A DNA stretch of 32,349 bases from Pseudomonadota bacterium. GTDB taxonomy: Bacteria > Pseudomonadota > Gammaproteobacteria > Arenicellales > Arenicellaceae. The first letter of the stretch is position 1. The number at the start of each line of letters is the position of its first letter. Below are positions 1 to 11,647 of the stretch, piece by piece. The DNA lies in assembly GCA_018660405.1 (NCBI GenBank), contig JABJKL010000057.1, positions 1-32,349 of the forward strand, read 5' to 3'. The translations under genes and the position numbers were made by a program. The notes beneath the pieces are model-generated. The model was not told the DNA's origin. It worked only from the letters and a program-made list of their open reading frames with translations, and made no database searches.

Positions 1-1072
1 CCTGAATTGATCGTCCGCTTGGCGTGTAATATCTCGCTGTAGTCAATTTGATCGCACCGGCGCCACGCACCGGCAAGATCGTTTGCACAGAGCCTTTGCC
101 GAATGTTTTGGTACCAACAACTAGCGCGCGGTGATGATCTTGTAAGGCTCCGGCAACGATCTCTGATGCCGATGCCGACCCACCATTAACCAGGATAACA
201 ACGGGGGCGCCATCAACCTGATCTGTTGGCGATGCCTCAAAAGAAGTTATTGCCCCATCGGTTCGGCCTTGTGTAGAAACTATTTTACCTTTTTTCAAAA
301 ACGCATCGGATACAGATACCGCTGCATTTAGTAGCCCTCCGGGGTTGTTTCGTAAATCCAAAATCACCCCAGACAAAGTTCCATCATTATCAGATTTAAG
401 ATCCTTAATCTGAGCCCTTAAATTCTCGGCGGTAGCTATTTGAAACTGCGATATTCTAATATAGCCGTAACCGGGCTCCAGCGTTCGGCTACGCACACTT
501 CGAACCTTTATCACGGCACGTTCTAGCTCCACATCGAAAGGTGCATTCTCACCATCACGAACAATCGTTAAATTGATAACGGTACCGGGATCACCGCGCA
601 TAAGGTCAACCGTTTCTTGCAGTGGCATATCGCGCAATGGCTTTCCGTCAATATTGATAATCAAGTCACCACTTTGAAGGCCGGCGCGCTCGGCTGGAGT
701 ATCATCTATTGGCGCAATGATTTTGATATAACCATTCTCTCCAACAATTTCTATTCCGAGGCCACCAAACTTACCCCGAGTGCCCGTTTGTAGTTCATCA
801 TAACCATCAGGATCAAGGTAAACAGAGTGAGGGTCCAATCCCGACACCATGCCGCTTATAGCGCTTCTAATAAGCTCTTCATCGCTTACTTCCTCAACGT
901 ACGCCGCTTTTATCCGGACAAACGCTTCGGCAAATGTGCGTAACTCTTCAAGAGGTAGTGGTGTTTCCGCGTTGAGATCGGCCTCGGGAGACTCCGTCTG
1001 TGCAAACACCGCCGAGAAAACCGTCACGCTCTGCGCAATAATCATACTTATAAACAACTTTCGAAAATTCAT
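1..1072 (-). CDS. ctpA: S41 family carboxy-terminal processing peptidase (CtpA-like), C-terminus cut by window edge
   Basis: Manual reverse-strand translation from ATG at 1072 gives MNFRKLFISMIIAQSVTVFS...; PDZ (GGLGIEIVGENGYIKIIAPIDDTPAERAGLQSGDLIINIDGKPL) and S41 core (LDLRNNPGGLL...VILVNGGSASASEIVAGALQDHHRALVVGTKTFGKGSVQT). Not in the ORF track because it runs off the window. Confidence 0.93.
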   Translation of the reverse strand, partial: MNFRKLFISMIIAQSVTVFSAVFAQTESPEADLNAETPLPLEELRTFAEAFVRIKAAYVEEVSDEELIRSAISGMVSGLDPHSVYLDPDGYDELQTGTRGKFGGLGIEIVGENGYIKIIAPIDDTPAERAGLQSGDLIINIDGKPLRDMPLQETVDLMRGDPGTVINLTIVRDGENAPFDVELERAVIKVRSVRSRTLEPGYGYIRISQFQIATAENLRAQIKDLKSDNDGTLSGVILDLRNNPGGLLNAAVSVSDAFLKKGKIVSTQGRTDGAITSFEASPTDQVDGAPVVILVNGGSASASEIVAGALQDHHRALVVGTKTFGKGSVQTILPVRGAGAIKLTTARYYTPSGRSIQ

Positions 1073-1136
1073 TACATAACTCCAAAAAAGCTAACCTGCC
1101 GGAAATTTAATCAACGCCTCATTAAGCTTAAAAGAT

Positions 1137-2318
1137 TTAACCTTTAATCCACCCGGCAGGATTTACCGGTTCGCCATTATGCCTTATTTCAAAATACAAT
1201 CCTGCTTGTGCTATGCCGCCACTTTCACCGGCGGTAGAAATGACCTGACCAGTGCTTACTTTATCGCCAACGCCGATAAAAAGCTCTTGATTATGGCCAT
1301 AAAGGCTCATATACCCACCACCGTGATCCAAAATAATCAATTGTCCATAACCGCGAAACCAATCGCTAAACGCTACTTCACCATCATAAACGGCATGTAC
1401 GGGTTCGCCACTTTTAGACTGAATAAATTGACCCTGCCGTTTTACATCGGTTATGGGGTCTCGACTGCCGAACGACTGCAAAACCACTCCGCCAAGCGGT
1501 TGCGCAAGATTGTTTTTTTGTTGACTAAAATCGCCCTCCCCGGCGTTGATCGGAGCATATGGTTTATACGCCGTTCTGGCGACATCCAGCCCGGACAGTA
1601 ATTTTTCCAACCGGGCTTTGTCTTCTTGCTGCACCGTTATCGCCTGCTGGGCACTCGCGATATCAGCGTTGACCGCTAATAGTGCCCGCGACCTTTCTTC
1701 GGATACTTTGTTCGCTTCTGTAATAAGAGCATCCAATCGGCCCTGCTCAACCGCCAATTCACGTTGCTGTGCCTGATAATCCGATATCGCAGCTCTTACA
1801 TTCACGGTTTCTTCAGACAACAAACTTATACGCTCGCTGCGAGCCTTACTAATATAGCGATAGTAATTTGACAGCCGCCCCAGCTCATATGGATTGCGTT
1901 GACTCAATAGCATCTTAAGTTTGTTTTCGCTTCCAGTGTAATAGCCAGAGTGAACCAGCAACGCGAGGTTTTCAATCTGCCCTTGCTGCTCAGCAATTTG
2001 TGCCGTTAATGTGTCTCTCAGTGCTGTGAGCTCTAATGACTTGGTGCTCACGGAATGTTTTAGCTCGCTACGTTGTTTGTGTAAATCAGCCAGCTGCTGC
2101 TCTTTTTTACGCAGCGCGTCACGCTTTATTTTTCCGATGCTTACACTATTGTCCAATTTCTGCTGGAGTAATTTGATTTCGCCCGTAATATCACTCAGCT
2201 GCGATGCATAATTCTGCTGCGCGACTATTGCTGCTGGTTTTCCAAAAGTACAAACCATTAACAAGACACACAGATGCGTAGTGTATAATGTGCCGCATCG
2301 AAGTCTTGGCTTTGGCAT
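1137..2318 (-). CDS. envC: Murein hydrolase activator EnvC (coiled coil plus M23/LytM domain)
   Basis: N-terminal signal sequence, long coiled coil, C-terminal LytM-like domain (PVHAVYDGEVAFSDWFRGYGQLIILDHGGGYMSLYGHNQELFIGVGDKVSTGQVISTAGESGG...LYFEIRHNGEPVNPAGWIKG). Confidence 0.92.
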   Translation of the reverse strand: MPKPRLRCGTLYTTHLCVLLMVCTFGKPAAIVAQQNYASQLSDITGEIKLLQQKLDNSVSIGKIKRDALRKKEQQLADLHKQRSELKHSVSTKSLELTALRDTLTAQIAEQQGQIENLALLVHSGYYTGSENKLKMLLSQRNPYELGRLSNYYRYISKARSERISLLSEETVNVRAAISDYQAQQRELAVEQGRLDALITEANKVSEERSRALLAVNADIASAQQAITVQQEDKARLEKLLSGLDVARTAYKPYAPINAGEGDFSQQKNNLAQPLGGVVLQSFGSRDPITDVKRQGQFIQSKSGEPVHAVYDGEVAFSDWFRGYGQLIILDHGGGYMSLYGHNQELFIGVGDKVSTGQVISTAGESGGIAQAGLYFEIRHNGEPVNPAGWIKG

Positions 2319-2452
2319 AGTTGGTCTTAACCGCTCGCTTTAAGATAATTAGCTATAAAAATTGGCCTTCGGAATCAGCCTATATTTTTTATCATTAAGG
2401 CGCTTCAATCAACCATCCCAACATAAACGTAATTAGCACTCCAACCAACACA

Positions 2453-2866
2453 ATGTTTGAACAATTTTTTGTAGAGAATTTGGTTTTATTTGCCGCGCTA
2501 CTTGTGGTTATCGCACTATTTTTTGCGTTGCCTGGCTTGGCGACAATAGGCGGTAGCGAAGCGGTCTCCGCTTTGCACTTGCCACAGCTACAACGCTCGA
2601 AACACGTAATTATCGATGTATCAACGAGCGCTGAATATAATAAAGCCCATCTACCGGGCGCTCTAAGCGTGCCGCTGGATGAATTACTAAAAGATTCTTC
2701 CACGCTCGATAAGCACAAAACAAAAAACTTGATTATTACCTGCGCCAACGGCAGCAAATCTATACGTGCTGGGAAACACCTCAAGAAAATGGGTTTCCAA
2801 AACATACACCACTTAAGCGGCGGACTCGTCGCCTGGGAAAGAGAAAGCCTTCCTGTAGAGTCGTAA
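2453..2866 (+). CDS. Membrane-anchored rhodanese-like domain protein
   Basis: N-terminal TM segment then rhodanese fold (VIIDVSTSAEYNKAHLPGALSVPLDEL) with catalytic-type Cys loop CANGSKSIRA; located upstream of secB as in many gammaproteobacteria. Confidence 0.9.
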   Translation: MFEQFFVENLVLFAALLVVIALFFALPGLATIGGSEAVSALHLPQLQRSKHVIIDVSTSAEYNKAHLPGALSVPLDELLKDSSTLDKHKTKNLIITCANGSKSIRAGKHLKKMGFQNIHHLSGGLVAWERESLPVES

Positions 2867-2943
2867 TGGCGTAATATATATCCGCTCAAGCATTGTCGTT
2901 ATACTTTTGCGCAACACGTTAATAAAAATCATAAGGACTAATA

Positions 2944-3411
2944 ATGGCAGCCACGCCCACAACCATCTTTGATATTCGCAAAATCTATACTAAAGACATT
3001 TCTTTCGAATCACCTAAAGCTCCCGGGGTTTTTCTTAATAGTAGCAAAAACCCGAATATTGATATGCAAATTACTATTGCTCGTAACACTTTAGATCAGG
3101 AGGATTATTACGAAGTTGTACTAAAGCTTTCGGTTACTGCTCAAATCGACGATAGCGCGCTATTTTTGATAGAAATTGAGCAGGCCGGTGTTTTTCAAAT
3201 AACGGGAATTATAGATGAAAACCTTGAGCTTGCTCTGGAGGTGGCGTCACCCAATATACTGCTGCCATTTGCCCGAGAAGCTATTTCTGATTTGGTTACC
3301 AAAGGTGGCTTCCCTCAGTTATTGATCGCACCTATAAACTTCGAGTCCCTTTATCAGCAAAAAAAGCAAGCCCAGACGGCCGCTGATAACAAGAACACTG
3401 CTAAACACTAG
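2944..3411 (+). CDS. secB: Protein-export chaperone SecB
   Basis: 155 aa; typical SecB sequence (FDIRKIYTKDISFESPKAPGVF...PNILLPFAREAISDLVTKGGFPQLLIAPINFESLYQQ). Confidence 0.97.
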   Translation: MAATPTTIFDIRKIYTKDISFESPKAPGVFLNSSKNPNIDMQITIARNTLDQEDYYEVVLKLSVTAQIDDSALFLIEIEQAGVFQITGIIDENLELALEVASPNILLPFAREAISDLVTKGGFPQLLIAPINFESLYQQKKQAQTAADNKNTAKH

Positions 3412-3426
3412 CTACAGCTAGACGGT

Positions 3427-4416
3427 ATGACACACAAAATCGCGGTCCTTGGTGCGGGTTCCTGGGGAACAGCGTTGGCCATTGCGCTGGCCCGCAATGG
3501 CCACAACATCCACCTTTGGGGCCACCAGCCCACATCTATTGAAGCGCTTGTAGAAGATGGCGAGAACAAGCGGTACTTGCCCGGCTGTCGTTTTCCTGCA
3601 AATTTAAAAGCAAACCACAATCTGTTAGAGGTCGTTGATGAAGCAAGGGTGCTCATTGCCGTCCCAAGCTTTGCTTTTAGAGCAACGTTAGAAATGCTTG
3701 TTTCTACACCTAACACCATCAAACCCGGTATTTGTTGGGCCACAAAGGGCTTTGATCCTGAAAATGCTGATCTTCTCAGCGTGGTTGCCAGAGACCTTCT
3801 TGGTGCCGACGCGTTGTTATCTGTGGTAAGTGGGCCCACGTTCGCCCAGGAAGTTGCAAGAGGGCTGCCAGCGGCAATGACCGTTGCGACTACCGGTGAT
3901 AATTCTTTTTGGTTTGATGCTTTTCAGGGCGAACGAATGCGGATGTACCGGAATGACGATATAATCGGCGTTCAAGTGGGCGGCGCTTCAAAAAATGTTA
4001 TTGGTTTCGCCACTGGGATATCAGATGGCCTCGGTTTTGGAGCGAACGCTCGCGCGGCACTTATTACTCGCGGCTTGGCAGAAATCTCTCGTCTGGGGGT
4101 CGCTCTCGGCGCGAACCAAGAGACGTTTATGGGCCTCGCGGGCCTGGGAGATCTGGTTTTAACCTGCACAGACGATCAGTCTCGAAACCGGCGTTTAGGT
4201 CTTGGGCTAGGTGCAGGAAAACCCATAAATACGGTTAAAAATGAGATTGGGCAACAAATTGAAAGCATGCATGCCGCGAGCCTCATTGAGCGACTTGCGT
4301 TATCCCTGGATATCGATATGCCAATCACTAAAGAGGTTAGTGCGGTAATCCGGGGTGATATAAGCGCCCTTTCTGCGGCAGAAACACTGTTGTCTAGAAA
4401 CGTTTCTCGCGAGTAA
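3427..4416 (+). CDS. gpsA: NAD(P)H-dependent glycerol-3-phosphate dehydrogenase
   Basis: Rossmann motif IAVLGAGSWGTALAIALARNGH; SGPTFAQEVARGLPAAMTVA; KNVIGFATGISDGLGFGANARAALITRGLAEISRLG. Confidence 0.97.
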   Translation: MTHKIAVLGAGSWGTALAIALARNGHNIHLWGHQPTSIEALVEDGENKRYLPGCRFPANLKANHNLLEVVDEARVLIAVPSFAFRATLEMLVSTPNTIKPGICWATKGFDPENADLLSVVARDLLGADALLSVVSGPTFAQEVARGLPAAMTVATTGDNSFWFDAFQGERMRMYRNDDIIGVQVGGASKNVIGFATGISDGLGFGANARAALITRGLAEISRLGVALGANQETFMGLAGLGDLVLTCTDDQSRNRRLGLGLGAGKPINTVKNEIGQQIESMHAASLIERLALSLDIDMPITKEVSAVIRGDISALSAAETLLSRNVSRE

Positions 4417-4452
4417 ACTACGAACTAGACAAATTATTACACTATTGTTCAT

Positions 4453-5169
4453 ATGCACTTCAAATTAATTCTGGTTTCTTGTTTGTTCCTGACCGCCTGT
4501 GCCGGCGTTCCTGTAAATACAACATTGGATGCGCATCGCTTTTCGAGTGACCCTGAAAAGCTGAATCGCGCCATCTACCAATTCAACACCGTAGTAGACA
4601 AAAGCATTCTCAGGCCTGTTGCCCAAGGGTATCGAGCGGTAACACCAGCCCCCGCAAGAAAAGGCATAAGCAACATCTTTAAAAACCTGCTAGAAATCAA
4701 TAGTTTGCTGAACAATATTTTACAGGGCGACCTCGGTGGCGCAGGTCAAAATTTCTCTAGGTTCATAATAAATTCGACCGTTGGCGTGCTGGGTTTATTC
4801 GATATTGCTAGCCGCAACAACATTGCTCCTGACATTGAAGATTTTGGCCAGACCATGGCGGTTTGGGGAATACCCCATGGGCCCTATCTTGTATTGCCTT
4901 TTCTTGGCCCATCCTCTTTGCGAGATGCCATAGGTTTAATTCCTTATTACATGTATACGCAACCGGAGTCAGTTATTTCTGATTTTGAAGCCCGCGTCGC
5001 GGTTTCCTCTCTTTATATCATAAATCAAAGAGCCCAATTGCTTGGGGCCTCTGATCTTCTTGAGGGCCAGCTTGATCCGTATAGTTTTTTACGCGAATCG
5101 CGCGAACAAGCCAGAATAAATGCGATTTTCGATAACAAGCCACCTGAAGAAGAGTTTGATAATTTTTAG
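4453..5169 (+). CDS. mlaA: MlaA (VacJ) family phospholipid-binding lipoprotein
   Basis: Lipobox LTACAG; VacJ signature (DPEKLNRAIYQFNTVVDKSILRPVAQGYRAVTPAPARKGISNIFKNL...DFGQTMAVWGIPHGPYLVLPFLGPSSLRDAIG). Confidence 0.94.
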   Translation: MHFKLILVSCLFLTACAGVPVNTTLDAHRFSSDPEKLNRAIYQFNTVVDKSILRPVAQGYRAVTPAPARKGISNIFKNLLEINSLLNNILQGDLGGAGQNFSRFIINSTVGVLGLFDIASRNNIAPDIEDFGQTMAVWGIPHGPYLVLPFLGPSSLRDAIGLIPYYMYTQPESVISDFEARVAVSSLYIINQRAQLLGASDLLEGQLDPYSFLRESREQARINAIFDNKPPEEEFDNF

Positions 5170-5201
5170 CCGGTCCTCGTGTTCCGTACCGATGTTCTGA
5201 T

Positions 5202-6011
5202 ATGCACTATGTTATTGGTGACCTGCAAGGCTGCTACGACGAATTGCGGCGCCTGTTAGATAAATTATCGTTCAATGATTCGACAGACCGCATAACCTTT
5301 ACGGGTGACTTGGTAAATCGAGGTCCAAAGTCAAAAGCCGCGCTTAAATTTGTTGTTGAAAACAGGCATTGTATGGATACGGTGCTAGGGAACCACGACC
5401 TTCATTTTTTAAGTATGTACTGTGGGGTACGTCAGTTAGGTTCAAAAGATACGCTTCAGGCCTTGCTCGACGACGATGGTGTCGAAGCGCTGGTTAGTTG
5501 GTTACGTCAACAACCCTTTTGCATCGAAGCAGAAAGCCGATTTCTAATTAGCCATGCTGGTTTATATCCTTTGTGGACCCCTCAAGAAGCGTTGCTTTAT
5601 TCTAATGAACTTTCTGATGTGTTGCAGTCTCAAGCGTGGTGCGCCTTCTTGGAACAAATGTATGGAAACACTCCTGACAGTTGGAACCCAAGAGATACAA
5701 ACAATCCTCGCCGACGATTTTTGATTAACGCTTTCACCAGAATGCGTTTTATCGACAATCGCGGTCGTTTAGACTTTAAACATAAAGGCGACTCAATCAT
5801 TGAAAAAAACAACGGCCTTATTCCCTGGTACGACCACCCAGCACCAGCCAATAATACGCATATAATACTGTTTGGCCATTGGTCTGCTATAGGGGCTAAA
5901 AAAAGAGATACTTCTATCTCTTTAGATGGGGGCTGCGTTTGGGGCGGAGAACTATGCGCTGTAAACCTTCACAATCTGCGCTTAACGTGTATTCGGGGAA
6001 GCTTGTATTAA
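5202..6011 (+). CDS. apaH: Symmetrical bis(5'-nucleosyl)-tetraphosphatase
   Basis: MHYVIGDLQGCYDELRRLLDKL, GDLVNRGPKS, VLGNHDLHFLS metallophosphatase motifs; ApaH length and C-terminus (SLDGGCVWGGELCAVNL). Confidence 0.97.
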   Translation: MHYVIGDLQGCYDELRRLLDKLSFNDSTDRITFTGDLVNRGPKSKAALKFVVENRHCMDTVLGNHDLHFLSMYCGVRQLGSKDTLQALLDDDGVEALVSWLRQQPFCIEAESRFLISHAGLYPLWTPQEALLYSNELSDVLQSQAWCAFLEQMYGNTPDSWNPRDTNNPRRRFLINAFTRMRFIDNRGRLDFKHKGDSIIEKNNGLIPWYDHPAPANNTHIILFGHWSAIGAKKRDTSISLDGGCVWGGELCAVNLHNLRLTCIRGSLY

Positions 6012-6018
6012 AGGGCTT

Positions 6019-8412
<2,394 letters not shown>

Positions 8413-8485
8413 TTAAATACATCTCAGAGGGTGATATTTTACCAAAACCACGTTAAATGGTCGCCTTTTTTAGATATTAATCATA

Positions 8486-8501
8486 TGTTCCACGTGGAAC
8501 C
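8486..8501. promoter_or_regulatory. parS: parS centromere site 1 (TGTTCCACGTGGAACC)
   Basis: Matches the bacterial chromosomal parS consensus family (TGTTNCACGTGNAACA) and the Pseudomonas-type GTTCCACGTGGAAC core; parAB encoded in the same window. Confidence 0.93.
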
Positions 8502-8529
8502 TTTTGTTGGTTCAAAGTCCGCTTTAGAT

Positions 8530-8545
8530 TGTTCCACGTGGAACA
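8530..8545. promoter_or_regulatory. parS: parS centromere site 2 (TGTTCCACGTGGAACA), inside a 26-bp perfect palindrome (8525-8550)
   Basis: Perfect 16-bp palindrome extended to TAGATTGTTCCACGTGGAACAATCTA; 44 bp centre-to-centre from site 1. Confidence 0.95.
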
Positions 8546-8554
8546 ATCTAGAAA

Positions 8555-9661
8555 CTAAAGCCGCATCGGCATTATTAAATACAATGTGTTTTCGTTTTTT
8601 GGGCTTTTGACTGTGCAGGATGTGTTCGCATCTTGAAGGCCAAGCACCACCTCTTTCGTGTCCAGGTTTCTTAGCGCGTCCAACACGTAGTTAACATTAA
8701 ATCCCACTTCCACGGCTTCGTCTGAGTAATCTACAACCATTTCATCGTTCGCTTGTTCTTGTTCCGGATTGTTCGAGCTGACTTTTAATAATCCTGATTC
8801 CAGCGTTAAAGAAATGCCCTTAAACTTCTCATTACTTAAAATTGCTGCCCTAACCAACACATCAATAAACTCCTGTCTATCCAAACTGATATGCTTGCTT
8901 AAATTCGCTGGTATAACACTGTTGTAATCAGGAAATCGTCCATCTATTAGTTTGGAAATAAACATAAGCCCATCTGTTGAAACGCTTATGTGATTCGCAT
9001 TAATTTTAACTTCGACATCACCTTCATCTTCCGAAGATAAAAATCGCTGCATTTCCAAAACCGCTTTTCTTGGCACGATTCTTTGCACGCTGGCTTCCTG
9101 TATTCCAGGCACTGCTATTTCTGATCGGGCTAAGCGATGACCATCTGTAGCAACGGCTCTTAAAACACCCTGCTCGATTTCAAATAAAAGACCATTTAAG
9201 AAATAGCGAACATCTTGTTGCGCCATAGCAAACTGTGTAGAAGCCAATAAACCTGATAGCGCACTCCTGGAAACACTAAAATGAGCATCCCAATCGCTTA
9301 CTTCCAGTTTAGGAAACTCCTTGGCTGGCAATGTCTGCAATGTGAACCGTGTGCGCCCACTGGACACAACCACTTTATTTTCTTGCGCAGCATCCAATTT
9401 AATTTCGGCACTGTCTGGCATTGAGCGAACAATATCAAATAATTTACGGGCACCAACGGTAAGCTCACCATCAACCGAGTCAAGACCTTCGATAAATGTG
9501 GTGATTTCCGTTTCCAGATCAGTTCCAATTAATGTCAGTTTTGCAGAAGAGGCTTGTAAATAAACATTACCTAAAATAGGTAGTGTTTGTCGTTTCTCGA
9601 CAACACCTACTACGTAGGATAACGGTTTTAGCAGTATTTCTTTTTTTACAATCAGTTCCAT
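8555..9661 (-). CDS. dnaN: DNA polymerase III beta sliding clamp
   Basis: MELIVKKEILLKPLSYVVGVVEKRQTLPILGNVYLQ...; C-terminus NTSCTVKSPKNENTLYLIMPMRL. The ORF track starts at 9769, but the conserved N-terminus points to ATG at 9661. Confidence 0.98.
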   Translation of the reverse strand: MELIVKKEILLKPLSYVVGVVEKRQTLPILGNVYLQASSAKLTLIGTDLETEITTFIEGLDSVDGELTVGARKLFDIVRSMPDSAEIKLDAAQENKVVVSSGRTRFTLQTLPAKEFPKLEVSDWDAHFSVSRSALSGLLASTQFAMAQQDVRYFLNGLLFEIEQGVLRAVATDGHRLARSEIAVPGIQEASVQRIVPRKAVLEMQRFLSSEDEGDVEVKINANHISVSTDGLMFISKLIDGRFPDYNSVIPANLSKHISLDRQEFIDVLVRAAILSNEKFKGISLTLESGLLKVSSNNPEQEQANDEMVVDYSDEAVEVGFNVNYVLDALRNLDTKEVVLGLQDANTSCTVKSPKNENTLYLIMPMRL

Positions 9662-9898
9662 ACTTGTTATTCCTATTATAAGGCCTGTTGATATGTGGAA
9701 AACAATAAAATCATGATTATAATCAATTGTTTCTGGGTAATTTGAAATATGGTAAACGGTTATAAACAACCTTTAAACCTGAGGATAAATTGTGGGTAAC
9801 ATCATAAAAGAGGTGAGATATTTTATCTGCCTTTTATTCACAGGTTATCCATAATTTATACCATGGTTTCGCTTGGCTGTTTAGTGCTCAAATTTTAC
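9662..9898. other. oriC: Putative chromosomal replication origin (oriC) in the dnaA-dnaN intergenic region
   Basis: AT-rich gap between dnaN and dnaA with DnaA-box-like sequences: TGTGGAAAA (9694-9702, rc TTTTCCACA), TGTGGGTAA (9791-9799, one mismatch to TTATCCACA rc), TTATTCACA (9834-9842), TTATCCATA (9845-9853, one mismatch). No good boxes seen in the dnaA-rpmH gap. Confidence 0.6.
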
Positions 9899-11227
9899 CT
9901 AACCGCCCAATATTTTAAATAAACTATTGTAGTCGTCTTTAATTAACGCATCCTCTTTTATAAGGTCGTTAATTTTTCGACAAGCATGCATTACGGTTGT
10001 GTGATCGCGGCCACCAAAGGCGTCACCAATATCTGGCAAGCTAAGGTTGGTAAGCTCCTTTGATAAAGCCATAGCGATTTGTCTAGGTCTGGCGATCTGG
10101 CGATTACGCTTTTTGGATTTAAGATCCGCCACACGCATGTTGTAATAATCGGCGACCGTTTTTTGAATATTTTCTACCGATACCTTGCGTTCCTGAAACA
10201 AGGTGAGATCTTGCAGCGCCAATCGAGCGCTTTCAAGATTAATCGAATTTCCAGTAAAAGCAGCGCCAGCAATTAACCTATGCAAAGCACCTTCAAGTTC
10301 ACGAACATTGGATCGAATATGCTTGGCAACCATAAAAGCCACTTCGTCTGGAAGTTCAATGGTTTTTTCTTTCGCCTTGTTTTTTAATATAGCAACGCGC
10401 GTTTCGAGTTCAGGAGGGTCAACGCGGACGGTAAGGCCGCTCTCAAATCTGGAAATCAGGCGCTCTTGTACGGCATCAATTTCTTTCGGGAACCGATCGC
10501 TGGCAATGATGATTTGGCTACCCGCCTCCATGAGCGTGTTGAAGGTGTGAAAAAACTCTTCTTGTGATTGGCTTTTACCTGAAAAAAACTGAATATCATC
10601 AATGAGCAAAGCATCTACTGAACGATAATATGCTTTAAAATCGTCCATTTTCCCACGCTGCAATGCTTTAACCATGTCAGAGACAAACCGTTCTGAATGA
10701 ACGTAAATAACTTTTCTCGATTTCTTTTGCCCAATAATATTACCGGCGGCGTGCATTAAATGTGTCTTTCCTAACCCGACGCCGCCATATATAAACAGGG
10801 GGTTATAAGCAGAGCCAGGGTTTTCACCCACTTGTAAAGCAGCGGCCCGCGCTATTTGGTTGGATTTTCCTTCAACGTGAGAGGAAAAAGTATAAGCCGC
10901 ACTGGGTCGGTTAGCCCCATAGGGGGACGAACTGTTTTTAGGTTCAGGGGTATCGCTAGCGCGCAAAGGCTCGGCGGACATATCGTTATCACCAATAATA
11001 AGCGTTACTCGCATTTTGGCGCTCGAGAATAGCCGAACGGTTTCACTGAGTGTTTCTGTTAAATGTTCGTCTATCCAATCCTTAACAAATTTATTAGGCG
11101 CGTATAGAGTGCATTCATTTTTTACGATATGGGCATGAAGTGGGCGAACCCACATATTAAATTCACGCTCGCCAAGCTCGAGCTCTAATTTACTGAGACA
11201 TTTTCGCCAAATTTCTTTGTTACTCAA
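9899..11227 (-). CDS. dnaA: Chromosomal replication initiator protein DnaA (TTG start)
   Basis: YNPLFIYGGVGLGKTHLMHAAGN (Walker A), DALLIDDIQFFSGKSQSQEEFFHTFN (Walker B), C-terminal FGGRDHTTVMHACRKI DnaA-box binding signature. Codon at 11227-11225 is TTG. Confidence 0.98.
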   Translation of the reverse strand: MSNKEIWRKCLSKLELELGEREFNMWVRPLHAHIVKNECTLYAPNKFVKDWIDEHLTETLSETVRLFSSAKMRVTLIIGDNDMSAEPLRASDTPEPKNSSSPYGANRPSAAYTFSSHVEGKSNQIARAAALQVGENPGSAYNPLFIYGGVGLGKTHLMHAAGNIIGQKKSRKVIYVHSERFVSDMVKALQRGKMDDFKAYYRSVDALLIDDIQFFSGKSQSQEEFFHTFNTLMEAGSQIIIASDRFPKEIDAVQERLISRFESGLTVRVDPPELETRVAILKNKAKEKTIELPDEVAFMVAKHIRSNVRELEGALHRLIAGAAFTGNSINLESARLALQDLTLFQERKVSVENIQKTVADYYNMRVADLKSKKRNRQIARPRQIAMALSKELTNLSLPDIGDAFGGRDHTTVMHACRKINDLIKEDALIKDDYNSLFKILGG

Positions 11228-11292
11228 AATACCGCCTCTGGAAAACCTGCATTTATGGAATAAATATGGTTTGAAATAAACCCTGATTCTTA

Positions 11293-11321
11293 TTGACTAG
11301 AAGCACTAAAAAACGTACTTT
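11293..11321 (+). promoter_or_regulatory. Candidate sigma-70 promoter for rpmH (TTGACT-N17-TACTTT)
   Basis: TTGACT at 11293-11298, 17-bp spacer, TACTTT at 11316-11321, upstream of rpmH at 11391. The -10 match is only moderate. Confidence 0.4.
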
Positions 11322-11390
11322 TACGCGCTATTTTTTAGCCACGGTATATGCTGTGGTTCCAAGCAATCGCACCTATAGAGTGTAAGTGAC

Positions 11391-11525
11391 ATGAAACGTA
11401 CTTTTCAACCAAGTAATTTAAAACGAAAGAGAACACATGGCTTCCGCGCGCGGATGTCAACGCGTGGTGGTCGCGCAGTTATTAATGCACGGCGGGCCAA
11501 AGGCCGTCGTCGCCTGAGTGTATAA
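11391..11525 (+). CDS. rpmH: 50S ribosomal protein L34
   Basis: Manual translation [44 protein letters not shown] (44 aa); below the ORF-track size cutoff. Confidence 0.98.
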   Translation: MKRTFQPSNLKRKRTHGFRARMSTRGGRAVINARRAKGRRRLSV

Positions 11526-11647
11526 GCGTACGACATAGTTTTATCACAGGCATAATCAGTGACCATTAATTTTGTGTTGGTAATTCTCTGATAAATAATC
11601 GTCTCCAAAGATGGCGAAAACTACAAAGCGCTGATCATTATAAGCAG

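Noticed and set aside
849-1601. Plus-strand ORFs of 76 and 140 aa opposite ctpA and envC
   Set aside because: Both are antisense to strongly supported conserved CDSs.
2395-2889. 164-aa minus-strand ORF opposite the rhodanese gene
   Set aside because: Antisense shadow of a well-supported rhodanese CDS; its translation has no recognisable domain.
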